A stretch of DNA of 64,000 nt from NCBI GenBank assembly GCA_963751695.1, contig CAVVVP010000009.1:62001-126000 (forward strand), read 5' to 3'. The notes under the pieces were generated by a model. The model did not search any database and was not told the origin of the DNA. It worked only from the letters and a program-made list of their open reading frames with translations. Numbering within the stretch: the stretch's first letter is position 1; each line of letters begins with the position of its first letter. Position numbers and translations under genes: made by a program. Below are positions 1 to 9,357 of this stretch, in pieces. This DNA is from SZUA-22 sp963751695. Lineage in GTDB: Bacteria; Bacteroidota; Ignavibacteria; Ignavibacteriales; Melioribacteraceae.

Positions 1-2
1 GA

Positions 3-716
3 AGATGGAATCCACAATATGTAAATAGATTTCCAGAAATGGTCGGGGATAGGAAAATTTGCTCATCAAATATTATTGCATTTCTACAATCAGCTTACAA
101 ATTTACAGGAAAAGAGATATTCAAGGAAAAGGCATTTGAGTTGATGAACAAGCATGGGTATCTGAAAAACTTGATGCGGCCTATCAGTGAAATTGGTCCA
201 GCTCCAGAAGATGCAGATGCCTGGAGTAAAATGCTTTCAGAAGAATGGAACCATTCTGATGATGAAATGTATTTTCTTGCTTACTGGTCGCTTTATCCCT
301 ATGCGTTTAATGATACATTGAAAGATAATTTTAGAGTGGCAATCCAAGATCACTGGAATTCTGAACGACCTGAAAAAAATCCATTGTGGAATTTCTGCTA
401 TGCGATGACAGGTGCAGCAGATTTCGATCTTGAAGAATCCATTTGGACTTTAAAAGAATGGCCATTAGATATGATTGAATTTGAGCAAAAAAACAGTCAT
501 AGAAAAGATTTAGAATATCTAGAACCAAATTTTTGGGGACAAACAACAACAGAAGTATTACCGCCAGATGAAAGACCCGAATTGAAGCACAACAGAAGTT
601 GGTTCAAACTAGATACTGGTGATCGAAATAGTGAACTTAGCGCTGGCGATACATTCCTGCTTCCGTATTGGATGGGACGATATTTAGGGATTATAAGTGA
701 ACCAAGAAGGGATTAA
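3..716 (+). CDS. C-terminal part of a six-hairpin (alpha/alpha-toroid)-like protein, cut by the window edge
   Basis: The reading frame is open from base 3, so this is the C-terminal part of a longer gene; the internal ATG at 39 is not the real start. The protein is rich in Trp, Tyr and Phe and has the helix-pair look of (alpha/alpha)6-toroid carbohydrate enzymes. It matches the C-terminal part of the minus-strand gene at 9013-11309: shared landmarks are W-N-F-x-Y-A-x-T-G, a [KR]-E-W-P/x-L-D helix, N-R-S-W before the end, and a terminal Y-W-M-G-R-Y-x-G-I-I segment. The function is unknown; a secreted or periplasmic saccharide enzyme is inferred from the fold-like pattern and neighbouring glycosidases. 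It ends 3 bases before the next gene and is probably co-transcribed with it. Confidence 0.6.
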   Translation, partial: RWNPQYVNRFPEMVGDRKICSSNIIAFLQSAYKFTGKEIFKEKAFELMNKHGYLKNLMRPISEIGPAPEDADAWSKMLSEEWNHSDDEMYFLAYWSLYPYAFNDTLKDNFRVAIQDHWNSERPEKNPLWNFCYAMTGAADFDLEESIWTLKEWPLDMIEFEQKNSHRKDLEYLEPNFWGQTTTEVLPPDERPELKHNRSWFKLDTGDRNSELSAGDTFLLPYWMGRYLGIISEPRRD

Positions 717-719
717 GCG

Positions 720-1700
720 ATGAAACTGTTGCAATATATTATTCTTTTTCTTTCAATTCTATTTCTCTCTTCATGTAATGATGAACAAGAGGAGGGAACC
801 ATTCGATTTGGAATCTGCTCGGACGTTCATCTGCCAACAATGCATGATTCTGAAAAGCGGATCACTACATTTATAGATAGTATGAAATCTTTGAAACCAG
901 ATTTTATAATTGAACTTGGCGATTTTGTGATACCTGATAAAAAATATGATCATATGTATTCAATCTGGAATTTATTCCCAGAACCAAAGTATCACGTAAT
1001 TGGTAACCATGAAATGGATGGAGGAACTTCTCTTAAAGAAGCTCTGGCATATAGAGAAATGGAAAATTCCTTTTATACTTTTTCTAATAGCGGATTTAAA
1101 TTTATTGTGTTGGATAGTAATGATAAAAAGTATGAAGATCAAAAAGGATATCGGTCTTTTATCGGAAAGAAACAGATCCATTGGCTAGAAGGGGAACTGG
1201 CAAATGCTGAAAATCCAATCGTAATATTTTCACACCAGGGTATCGGAACAGATCCCAAGAATCCTGGAGAAAGATATTCAATTGAGAATTCTGAAGAAGT
1301 TAGAAAAATTCTGGAAACACATAATAAATTTAATACTCAGAAAGTGATTGCTTGTTTTAATGGTCATACACATCATGATTATGCAGAAGAGATAAATGAA
1401 ATATGGTATATAACAATCAACTCGATGGCATATAAATGGCTAGGGGAGGAGTATGAATACATTAGATACAATGAAGAGGTGGATAAAGATTATAAATGGA
1501 TAAAATATACAGCTCCTTATAAAGATCCGCTTTTCGCAGTTGTTGAAATTTCAACTTCCGGTTATATAAAAATTTCAGGAAAGAAATCAGAATATGTTGG
1601 CCCTTCTCCTTGGGAATTAGGTTATCCAGAACATTTGAAAAAATATGTAAGACCTCAGATTACTAGTAAAACATTGAAGTTCAGCTTAAACAGCAACTAG
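720..1700 (+). CDS. Lipoprotein metallophosphoesterase (calcineurin-like)
   Basis: The N-terminus is a lipoprotein signal with lipobox LSSC (Cys19), so the enzyme is probably membrane anchored outside the cytoplasm. The dimetal phosphoesterase motifs are present in order: D-x-H (Asp35, His37), G-D (67-68), GNHE (95-98), S-H-Q-G (His172) and GHTH (215-218). The family hydrolyses phosphomono- or phosphodiesters; the substrate cannot be read from sequence. It starts 3 bases after the six-hairpin gene and sits in a carbohydrate-degradation region, so a role in removing phosphate or sulfate-like esters from imported material is possible but only inferred. It faces the 1724-4360 gene with a 23-base gap and no clear terminator. 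Confidence 0.85.
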   Translation: MKLLQYIILFLSILFLSSCNDEQEEGTIRFGICSDVHLPTMHDSEKRITTFIDSMKSLKPDFIIELGDFVIPDKKYDHMYSIWNLFPEPKYHVIGNHEMDGGTSLKEALAYREMENSFYTFSNSGFKFIVLDSNDKKYEDQKGYRSFIGKKQIHWLEGELANAENPIVIFSHQGIGTDPKNPGERYSIENSEEVRKILETHNKFNTQKVIACFNGHTHHDYAEEINEIWYITINSMAYKWLGEEYEYIRYNEEVDKDYKWIKYTAPYKDPLFAVVEISTSGYIKISGKKSEYVGPSPWELGYPEHLKKYVRPQITSKTLKFSLNSN

Positions 1701-1723
1701 ATTCAAGTAGTCTTTAGTGTTTT

Positions 1724-4360
1724 CTATTCTTTCATCAACCATACTTCTGAAACGAGAGTTCCCCAACCTCCTGAGTTTCGCCACTGTTCGACTGTTACTC
1801 TATCTCCATTTGCAACATCTGGTGTTTTTTCCAAACGAATTATCAGCTCGCCATCATTAGTTGCTTCTTGAGGAATATCAAATGTGAAGTAATCACTCAT
1901 TCTGTATGGTAGTTCAAGGTCCTCAACCAATAACTGATTGTCAGCATATATACTCTGCGACGTTTGATTCATCCTAAATGAATATCTATCTTGATACCAA
2001 GGCCGAACAAAGGTAAAACGAATAGAGTAGTTTGCCTCAGAATCTAAATCACGGTACTGAAGAGTTACACCCTGATCTTCGTCTTGAGTAAAATGCATTG
2101 ATCTTTGACTGGGTCGATTTCCTTCTGACAACATTTGGCTAACATAAGGTTGGCCATGATCATATGGATATCCAACTACTACGTTGGGAGCCCTATTAAA
2201 GGTACCAAGATTATCATAGAAACCACCTTCTCCCGGATTTTCATATTCAACAATCATTTTCATGAGTTTTTTACGCTCTTCCTCCTCAGCAGATTCAGCT
2301 CTCTCTAACTGGCGCTGTAGCCATTCAAGCCCAATAAAGTCATGTTCCAAATTATAGTTCCCATCGTTTCGAATTCCAAATAATTTATTGCTTTCCTCCC
2401 CAAGCTTCATTGCTTCTTCTCTCAGGTCAATCATTTCATCTGTTTCATATATGAAATCAAAACTTGAAATTAATTTGCTCAGATCAATATCATCATCTCC
2501 TGACAAGTACTTTCTTACATGATCTTCGATATACTTTTGAAATTCTTTCTGTTGAATCACTTTATTTTTTATGTATTTGTCAAGAGCAGCCTTCTGCATA
2601 TACATTCTCCAGAGCCAGTTTCTATCAAGTAATTCATTAGGCATCATTTTCCCGGCATACTTAACAAGATCATAATACTTATCAATACCCAATTTTTCAT
2701 CAAGCGGAATTCCATGGATTTCTTCAAGATTTTCCTCAAGCTGAAAAATAGCATCTGTCATAGCATCGCTGGCTTCTACTCCAAACCAAGTATTACAATA
2801 CTCTTTGACAACTTGCTCTACTGTCAGTCTTGGATTCCAAAGTAGTCTTTGCCACATCCATTGGTTAAAATGATCGTGATGACCGCTTGAATGTGTGATA
2901 TCACCAATTCCGTATCTCATCAAATCATTAAATACTCTGTGATAATATCTCGGCCAAGCATAGAAAGTTAATCTATTATAAACCATGGTTAGAAACTGAT
3001 CAGGACGACGTTCATATATTTTGTGACTCCAATGAGGAGGAAGATCACCATTCCTATCAGCTCGTGGGTACATTTGAATATATGCGTGCTGAGCATATTT
3101 CCAGTGAGTTATCTCGTTGAAATAAACCAGTTCATGCCTAGAAGGCATTTGGCGAATGATCTCTTTGGGATATAAACCATAGGGCCCAAAACCAGGATAT
3201 CTGAATAAATCCATTCTATGTGTCTGTCGATGACCTGGCTGCCAAGTAGTTGCATCTGAGCCTGGCCCATATCCCCATCCCCAGAGCCAGGTGCGAGGTT
3301 TTTCATTTAAGTAATTAAATATAGCGTTGTCATCATCATTATCAAATTTTTGATTTGTAAAATAGATTTTGGTATCAGGATGATATTTGTGAATAATCGC
3401 AGCCATCTCTTCAACTGTCTTAATAAAAGTTAATCCATACGGATCACATTTATCACATTCACATCCGCCCCCATCACCGCCATGAAATTTAACAAGGTCG
3501 TAAGTTGGACTATCCTTAAAATACTCCTCACATTTTTTTAGCATATAATCTTTTGCTTCTGGCACAGATAGGCATACGTAGCCTAATCTGCCGATTGATT
3601 CAGAAGCATTCCATTCCTCCGGTATCTTTTGACCTGCAGTATTTGCACCAAATCTTCCTTGAGTCATCAATCCATACGATTTGACAAAATTAAACATGGG
3701 ACCAGCTGAAGTACTGAAAATGTTTGCTCCCGCCAGCGCATAGTCAAGTATCACGCGCTGAGTTTCAGCTTCAGTCCAATCTCTAACATATGCTAGCTTT
3801 TTAGCAACATGACTCTGACCATATTGAGTTCCTCTAATTTCAAAAGCTGGAGCAGTTCTTATATTAAGTTTATCATCGACTTCAAATACTCCATTCCTTA
3901 TTTTAACCTGACGTAGAAATTCACCAATTCCATAAAGACAGCCCCTTTCATCAACACCCGCAATAATTAAGATTGGCGTATTTGGGTTTGCAATCATTTT
4001 TAATAGAAATCCTTCAGTACCTGGTTCTAATTTTGTTAATGTGGGGATCCTATATTTTTCAAACTTTTCTATAATTAGTTTGTGATAATGAGCAACTCCT
4101 AATAAAATTGGTAGTGTAGTTGAATCATAATTACTTTTCTCAGAATCAATTACCACTTGTGATTTAGCTATACCACTTTCTTTAAGTCTATCAATTAGAA
4201 GATCAGCAATTTTAATTTCTATAGAACTCGATTGCTTGCTGATCTGAACTATAACATTAGTAAAAGATTTAGCGGTTAATAAACTCGTGAAAACTAGGAG
4301 TTTAATAATTACGAGGTGTATTATAATATTTGATAATTTTATTTTTGGGGAGTATCTCAT
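1724..4360 (-). CDS. Secreted glycoside hydrolase-like protein with GH67/GH20-type N-terminal domain (DUF4838-like)
   Basis: An 878-residue protein with an N-terminal hydrophobic segment (about residues 10-30). Residues about 35-165 resemble the GH20b/GH67 N-terminal domain: strand-helix pattern ending in G-V-D-E-R-G-C-L-Y-G-I-G-E-F. A central TIM-barrel-like region follows, with H-G-G-D-G-G-G and a C-x-C-x-x-C cluster near residue 300, then many Trp/His-rich segments typical of sugar-binding clefts. A helical region (about 550-720) and a C-terminal beta-rich domain complete it. The C-x-C-x-x-C motif recalls DUF4838-type proteins often found in polysaccharide loci, and an alpha-glucuronidase-like activity is one possibility. 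Substrate and catalytic residues are not established. The gene is upstream of the hydrolase-free gap at 4361 and transcribed leftward with 4397-6177. Confidence 0.6.
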   Translation of the reverse strand: MRYSPKIKLSNIIIHLVIIKLLVFTSLLTAKSFTNVIVQISKQSSSIEIKIADLLIDRLKESGIAKSQVVIDSEKSNYDSTTLPILLGVAHYHKLIIEKFEKYRIPTLTKLEPGTEGFLLKMIANPNTPILIIAGVDERGCLYGIGEFLRQVKIRNGVFEVDDKLNIRTAPAFEIRGTQYGQSHVAKKLAYVRDWTEAETQRVILDYALAGANIFSTSAGPMFNFVKSYGLMTQGRFGANTAGQKIPEEWNASESIGRLGYVCLSVPEAKDYMLKKCEEYFKDSPTYDLVKFHGGDGGGCECDKCDPYGLTFIKTVEEMAAIIHKYHPDTKIYFTNQKFDNDDDNAIFNYLNEKPRTWLWGWGYGPGSDATTWQPGHRQTHRMDLFRYPGFGPYGLYPKEIIRQMPSRHELVYFNEITHWKYAQHAYIQMYPRADRNGDLPPHWSHKIYERRPDQFLTMVYNRLTFYAWPRYYHRVFNDLMRYGIGDITHSSGHHDHFNQWMWQRLLWNPRLTVEQVVKEYCNTWFGVEASDAMTDAIFQLEENLEEIHGIPLDEKLGIDKYYDLVKYAGKMMPNELLDRNWLWRMYMQKAALDKYIKNKVIQQKEFQKYIEDHVRKYLSGDDDIDLSKLISSFDFIYETDEMIDLREEAMKLGEESNKLFGIRNDGNYNLEHDFIGLEWLQRQLERAESAEEEERKKLMKMIVEYENPGEGGFYDNLGTFNRAPNVVVGYPYDHGQPYVSQMLSEGNRPSQRSMHFTQDEDQGVTLQYRDLDSEANYSIRFTFVRPWYQDRYSFRMNQTSQSIYADNQLLVEDLELPYRMSDYFTFDIPQEATNDGELIIRLEKTPDVANGDRVTVEQWRNSGGWGTLVSEVWLMKE

Positions 4361-4396
4361 ATTAGTCTCAATGTTGGATAAAATTATTTGATTAAA

Positions 4397-5254
4397 CTAG
4401 TTAGCTTTAATGAATTTCTCAAACTGATTTCTTTCATGGATAACTCCTCCATGTGAGAGCTGTGATTCTATAAAAATGATTTTATTATTGTTGAGTACTG
4501 CGTCTGACAGACTATCTTCAGCCATATATATATATGGAATATCCCATGAAAATAAACATTCCATTAGATTTTCAGATTCTCTTTTAGTCCCACCATTCTG
4601 AGTGTAAATGTTGATGAATTTTCCATTATAATGATCCAACCAATAGGAATATTTTTCAATATCAGTATATAGTCCATCGAAGATAATAACTTTGCTAATT
4701 TTTTCAGTAAGCCCACCTCTTAAGAGTATATAAGCCATTACTCTGTATCCACCACTATGACCAGCCAAAGAAATATTCCCAGGCAAGAGATTGACTTGTA
4801 TTTCTCTACTAGTTTTATTAAAAACTTCTGAGATAAATTTAGAGAACATATTTCTTTCCTCAAGTTTTCCTCCAAATGAATCTGGGGAATTTTTTGGGCC
4901 TTCAGGCATTATCAGTATTGCATTAATTCCGCTTTTGTAGAATTGTTCAATAAGATTAAATTGCACTATCATTGAATCAATATTGTTATTCCAACCATGA
5001 AAATAGACAAAACAATCTGTGACACCTTTTGACTCGAAGTATTTAGGAATAAATACCGAAGCGGTTGAATCACTATAGTGTTCTTTGGCAGAGTATAGCT
5101 TATCATTATAGGTATGTCCATTATCTCTGTCTCTATGAGGAAATGGTGCGTTGTGCAATTCAAATTTTAGCAATCTACCAAAATTCGAGATTTCTGATTG
5201 TGGATAAATTGTATGTGAAATTAGAGTAAATAAAAAAAATAAAAGTTTATGCAT
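4397..5254 (-). CDS. Secreted alpha/beta-hydrolase
   Basis: A 285-residue protein with a short signal peptide ending near residue 19. The nucleophile elbow is G-H-S-G-G, preceded by strands and an oxyanion-type F-H-G-W segment; a candidate catalytic His is in S-H-G-G-V near the C-terminus. The fold is that of esterases and acyl hydrolases, but no substrate-specific motif was recognised. It lies 36 bases upstream of the large glycosidase-like gene on the same strand and 50 bases downstream of the EEP-fold gene, so the three are probably one transcript. Deacylation or de-esterification of an oligosaccharide is an inference from context. Confidence 0.7.
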   Translation of the reverse strand: MHKLLFFLFTLISHTIYPQSEISNFGRLLKFELHNAPFPHRDRDNGHTYNDKLYSAKEHYSDSTASVFIPKYFESKGVTDCFVYFHGWNNNIDSMIVQFNLIEQFYKSGINAILIMPEGPKNSPDSFGGKLEERNMFSKFISEVFNKTSREIQVNLLPGNISLAGHSGGYRVMAYILLRGGLTEKISKVIIFDGLYTDIEKYSYWLDHYNGKFINIYTQNGGTKRESENLMECLFSWDIPYIYMAEDSLSDAVLNNNKIIFIESQLSHGGVIHERNQFEKFIKAN

Positions 5255-5304
5255 ATAAAAACCTTCGTATCGATTTAAAATAAATTGGTACTTAAGTTTG
5301 TTCC

Positions 5305-6177
5305 TTATTCATAACTTAATTGAATTGGATAATGATCAGTTTTACAAATTTTAATTGCAGAATAATTCTTTACTGTATATTTATTTAAAATGAGAATATG
5401 ATCCAATGAAACCAAAGGGAAACAACTGGGCCATGTTTCCCTGCCAAAACTTTCATTAGTATTCCCGCTAATATAATTATTTTCGAGTTCATTGAAGAAA
5501 ATAGAATTATAAGGTGTATTAAAATCCCCACAAATAATATCAACCTTATAGTCAGTTAAAAGATTATCAAGCATTCCAAAGGGTATAGCTCTATTGTATA
5601 ATGGCCATGAACCAATGTCAACAATCACATATACTACATTATCACATTTTACTACGTTAAAATTATTATAAGAGTCAGTTAAAGAATCTAATATCTCAAC
5701 TTTAGTCCCAAGTTTAGTTATAATTGCCATATTACCGCTTAAAAGGTGCACATCATAGTCAGTAAGCATACTGTTAATGTTCGTTTTTTCAGCTTCTGAT
5801 TCTTTATTTTTGTCGAACTCTATAAAAACATAGGTTTCCGCTCTATGTTTATAAACAAATTCAGCTAGGTCTTCAGATGATGTAGAATTACGAGCTACAT
5901 TCCAACAAATTAGATTTGGTGTTGAATCAGATTCTATGAACCCAGAATCCGATATTGATAAAAGGATTGTTAGAGTAATAGCAATTACTAAGGACGACAT
6001 TCTATGAAATTTATTTTTAAATCCCACAAGAACATATAGCATTGATACAATTAAAAGTAGCTTAAAAGGAAGTAAATAAAAAATTCCTGAGAGTGGCCAT
6101 ATATGGTCAGTAATCAAAACATTAAGGCTTGCGCCAAGTAATAATGCTGATAACAACATATATTGTAGATATTTCAT
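5305..6177 (-). CDS. Membrane-anchored endonuclease/exonuclease/phosphatase-family protein
   Basis: The first 90 residues hold three hydrophobic segments, and the remaining 200 form an EEP-superfamily domain. Visible motifs are W-N-V (Asn ligand), F-I-E-F (metal-binding Glu), C-G-D-F-N-T-P (catalytic Asp/Asn), S-L-D-H-I-L and T-D-H-Y-P (catalytic Asp-His). Membrane-bound EEP proteins of this layout (YafD-like) are common and mostly uncharacterised; activity could be on nucleic acid, phospholipid head groups or sugar phosphates. It heads the leftward gene set ending at 1724. Its start ATG is followed immediately by the first membrane segment. Confidence 0.75.
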   Translation of the reverse strand: MKYLQYMLLSALLLGASLNVLITDHIWPLSGIFYLLPFKLLLIVSMLYVLVGFKNKFHRMSSLVIAITLTILLSISDSGFIESDSTPNLICWNVARNSTSSEDLAEFVYKHRAETYVFIEFDKNKESEAEKTNINSMLTDYDVHLLSGNMAIITKLGTKVEILDSLTDSYNNFNVVKCDNVVYVIVDIGSWPLYNRAIPFGMLDNLLTDYKVDIICGDFNTPYNSIFFNELENNYISGNTNESFGRETWPSCFPLVSLDHILILNKYTVKNYSAIKICKTDHYPIQLSYE

Positions 6178-6242
6178 GAATATAGAAATATTTTTTTTGT
6201 CACTGATTAAAAAAAATGATTCTCAGATTTTAGATATATAAA

Positions 6243-6260
6243 GATAATCATTTGAGATAA
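6243..6260 (+). promoter_or_regulatory. Possible Fur-box-like operator
   Basis: GATAATCATTTGAGATAA resembles part of the GATAAT-type Fur hexamer array, and an 8-bp inverted repeat (AAATGATT near 6213 with AATCATTT at 6245) overlaps it. It lies about 70 bases upstream of the lipoprotein/TonB receptor pair. The match is imperfect and AT-rich sequence makes such matches common. Confidence 0.25.
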
Positions 6261-6325
6261 ATATTGAATATCTGATCTGAAGTTATAGGGGTTGCTATTT
6301 CGTGTTATTATTTGTTTCTTAAACG

Positions 6326-6835
6326 ATGAAATTTTATGTTATTCTTTTTGCTTGTTTAGTAATCTTGGCTTCATGCGATGGTGGTCTCGCACCTAAAGAA
6401 TCGGGTCTTGAATATCAAACAGGATTTGGAGGGACAATTTCTTTTGTGGGGAGTTGGTCACCAGAAGTAACTCAAACAAATATTGTTTTGTTTAAAGATC
6501 CAATTTTGAGTGAAGAAGATTTTAATATTCAAAATCTGAAATACTTAAGCACACCCATTCCCTTTGGAGCGGATGATTATTTCTATACAACTGTTGATAG
6601 CATTTTATTCGGAAATGTTGAATCTGGAAAATATTCCTATCTGGCTGTTATTCAAACAACTGCAGAAGTTATTTCACTTGAAAGGGAAGATTGGTTTGTG
6701 GTTGGAATTTACAATTCCGGAAAAGAGGGATTAGCTGAGGGTGAAATTTATGTTGAAGAGAATAAATTTAAATTTGAAACAAATATTATCTGCTATTTTG
6801 AAAACCTACCTCCGCAACCACCGGGAGGGAATTAG
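6326..6835 (+). CDS. Small lipoprotein of unknown function, partner of the TonB receptor
   Basis: A 169-residue protein with signal peptide and lipobox L-A-S-C (Cys18). The mature part is mostly predicted beta strands with no recognised motif. It ends 6 bases before the TonB-dependent receptor gene, so the two are almost certainly translated from one message. By analogy with other receptor/lipoprotein pairs it may bind the ligand at the cell surface or in the periplasm, but this is inferred only from adjacency. Confidence 0.65.
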   Translation: MKFYVILFACLVILASCDGGLAPKESGLEYQTGFGGTISFVGSWSPEVTQTNIVLFKDPILSEEDFNIQNLKYLSTPIPFGADDYFYTTVDSILFGNVESGKYSYLAVIQTTAEVISLEREDWFVVGIYNSGKEGLAEGEIYVEENKFKFETNIICYFENLPPQPPGGN

Positions 6836-6841
6836 TACTAT

Positions 6842-8905
6842 ATGATCAGATTCCCAATCATATTTTTACTCCTTTGCTCAATAGGTCTATTCGCCCAAAC
6901 GTATACTATAAATGGTTTAGTTGCTGATGAGAACGATCAACCATTAATTGGAGTCAATATTTTTATAAAAGAAACCATAATAGGAACAGCGACAAATTCT
7001 AAAGGTGAATTCTCCATACCCAAATTAGAGAATAAAAACTATATCCTCTCAGTTTCAATGATCGGGTATGAAAAAAAAGAAGTCAACATAGAATTAGGAA
7101 AAAGTTTATCTGAGTACATTAAAATTCAATTAGCAAAATCGAGTTTTCAAGTAGATCAAGTAATTGTCACTGCTAGCAAACATAAAAGTACAATAAAGGA
7201 CTTGACAGTTAGTGCTTCTATAATATCATCAGATAGAATTAATGAAAAAAACACAATAACTTTGGATCAAGTTTTACGGTACGAACCAGGTGTTACTATT
7301 ACTGAGGACCAAATCAGTATCAGAGGTTCAAGTGGTTATAGCTTAGGTGCAGGATCCAGAGTGCTGACTGCAATAGATGGTATCCCACTATTCACTGGAG
7401 ATTCCGGTGAAATAATATGGCAGATGATTCCTCCTACGGAAATAGAGAGGGTCGAAGTAGTAAAGGGAGCGGCAAGCTCAATGTATGGATCAAATGCAAT
7501 GGGAGGCGTGGTTAATGTTATCACAAAAGAAATTACCTCAAATCCATTGACTTATGTTAAATTATTTGGAGGTATTTACGATAAACCGCGCTATGATGAA
7601 TGGAAATGGTCAGATAACACACAACCATACTATGGATTGAGTCTCTCTCATTCTCAATCTTTTGGAAAACTTGGTATTAGTGGATTATTCTCATATCTAG
7701 CTGATGATGGTTATAGAAAGAATGATTTTGAAAAGCGTTACTCTGGATATTTAAAAGCCATTTATGATTTTAGTGAAAATACTTCACTCACATTCATCGG
7801 CTCTGGATATACAAGAGATAGAGGAACGTTCACCTACTGGAGAGGCATAAATGATGTACTACTTCCTTCTAAAGAAGAGATCGGACAAACTACACCATCG
7901 GACAGATTTGTATTGGGAATTCTCTTCAATCATATGATAAATAAAGATATTTCTTTATTGATCAAGCCCAGTCTATATAGTTCATATTGGTATGATGAGT
8001 CGGAAAGCTCAAACAATTCAAAAAGTAATCTTTATCGCACAGAAGTTCAAATGAATTTTAACCTTGGAGAAAATTCTCTTATAATTGGAGGTATTGAAGG
8101 ATCAGTTAACAATGTTACATCCTCAATTTTTGGAGATCGAAACTCAAGAGGATTTGGTATTTATAGTCAGTGGGAATATAATTTGTCAGAATCATATCTG
8201 ATTTCTATAGGTGCCAGATACGATTACTTTAATCTTGACAGTCTAGATTCTTCAAGTGACGTCTCACCTAAAATAGGATTGAATTATAAGTTAACGAAAT
8301 CAACAACTTTGAGAGCCTCTGCTGGTAAAGGATTTAGAGCCCCGACGCTGGCTGAAGCTTTTGCATCAACAACTACAAACGGAATTTCGGTAAAACCAAA
8401 CCCAAACTTGCAATCTGAAAGAAGCTACACATTTGAAATTGGTGGGAGCCAAGAACTGTTTTCCATCTTTTTTATTGATCTTGCCCTATTCCATAATCAA
8501 TATGAAAACTTTATCGAACCGCTTATAGATCCTGACGATGGAAATATTGTTTTCGAAAATATTGAAGATGCCAGAGTTATGGGATTAGAAATATCAGGTA
8601 CACTTTCACTATTTAAAAAAAGCTGGAATATCAAAGCGGGATACACTTACTTAAACTCAGAAGACTTGGCAACTGGGAAAGAGTTGAAATATAGACCGAA
8701 GCACTCGTATATTATATCATCAGATTACTTTATTGGCTCATTTTTATTTGGTTTGGATTTTAGACACAACAGCAAAGTTGCTGAAATTGATGATGCCTTA
8801 ATTGATTTTGGACTTGTTCCCGATGGAGATGAAAGAGTTGACATTAATGTGTTAGATCTAAGAGCAGGATACAGATTGATATTTGATGACTTCCCATTCA
8901 GCTAA
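6842..8905 (+). CDS. TonB-dependent outer-membrane receptor, last strand frameshifted
   Basis: A signal peptide is followed by a carboxypeptidase-regulatory-like domain (about residues 20-95, ending V-S-M-I-G-Y-E-K-K), a plug domain (about 110-225, with I-R-G-S-S-G-Y and V-K-G-A-A-S-S-M-Y-G-S-N-A) and a beta barrel. This is the layout of receptors for metal chelates, cobalamin or oligosaccharides. The frame stops at 8903 just before the final strands. A gain of one base there restores a frame running to TAA at 9004-9006 and ending in a strand with terminal Phe (S-F-D-F-M-F), the expected end of a barrel. The intact gene would be 6842-9006. The adjacent lipoprotein and possible Fur-like site hint at a metal or chelate ligand; location in a polysaccharide locus argues for sugar. 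Confidence 0.88.
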   Translation: MIRFPIIFLLLCSIGLFAQTYTINGLVADENDQPLIGVNIFIKETIIGTATNSKGEFSIPKLENKNYILSVSMIGYEKKEVNIELGKSLSEYIKIQLAKSSFQVDQVIVTASKHKSTIKDLTVSASIISSDRINEKNTITLDQVLRYEPGVTITEDQISIRGSSGYSLGAGSRVLTAIDGIPLFTGDSGEIIWQMIPPTEIERVEVVKGAASSMYGSNAMGGVVNVITKEITSNPLTYVKLFGGIYDKPRYDEWKWSDNTQPYYGLSLSHSQSFGKLGISGLFSYLADDGYRKNDFEKRYSGYLKAIYDFSENTSLTFIGSGYTRDRGTFTYWRGINDVLLPSKEEIGQTTPSDRFVLGILFNHMINKDISLLIKPSLYSSYWYDESESSNNSKSNLYRTEVQMNFNLGENSLIIGGIEGSVNNVTSSIFGDRNSRGFGIYSQWEYNLSESYLISIGARYDYFNLDSLDSSSDVSPKIGLNYKLTKSTTLRASAGKGFRAPTLAEAFASTTTNGISVKPNPNLQSERSYTFEIGGSQELFSIFFIDLALFHNQYENFIEPLIDPDDGNIVFENIEDARVMGLEISGTLSLFKKSWNIKAGYTYLNSEDLATGKELKYRPKHSYIISSDYFIGSFLFGLDFRHNSKVAEIDDALIDFGLVPDGDERVDINVLDLRAGYRLIFDDFPFS

Positions 8906-9012
8906 TACTAAATGCCAACAATATTCTAAACTACAATTACGTTGAGATGAGCGGAAACCTTGGCCCAATCAGAAATTATTCACTTAGCTTTGATTTTATG
9001 TTTTAAGTAAGA

Positions 9013-9357
9013 TTATTTAAACTCCGGCATATCTGGCCCATCATAAGGCTCTGCACCATATAACCCACCGCTACTTTCCGGAACAGAGATTAATTTTGCA
9101 TCATCTGTCGTGGGTGCTTCGATCATTCCATAATATCTTCCCATCCAGTATCCACGAAGATAACTGGTTGGTTCCATTACTCTTCTTCCTCCGACTCCAC
9201 CATCGAGATAAAGCACATTACTAGAGCCTCTACTCACAGGTTTCTCTAGGGGATAATGCTTTTTCAAAACCTTCATAAGCAGTATAACCTGGTTCCGGAA
9301 AAATATCATCTCTAAATGAATTTCTATAATTGTATTCAACACAATCGAGATGTCCAT
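9013..9357 (-). pseudogene. C-terminal piece of the propeller/six-hairpin gene after frameshifts
   Basis: This frame carries the C-terminal end of the gene that starts at 11309. From about 9240 downwards it reads S-S-N-V-L-Y-L-D-G-G and then Y-W-M-G-R-Y-Y-G-M-I, matching the end of the paralogue at 3-716. Its first 40 codons are not the native frame: between about 9350 and 9247 a third frame reads H-L-D-C-V-E-Y-N-Y-R-N-S, which matches the paralogue segment L-D-M-I-E-F-E-Q-K-N-S. Two one-base shifts, near 9350-9353 and near 9241-9250, are therefore needed to rebuild the protein. The ATG at 9357 is fortuitous. Confidence 0.7.
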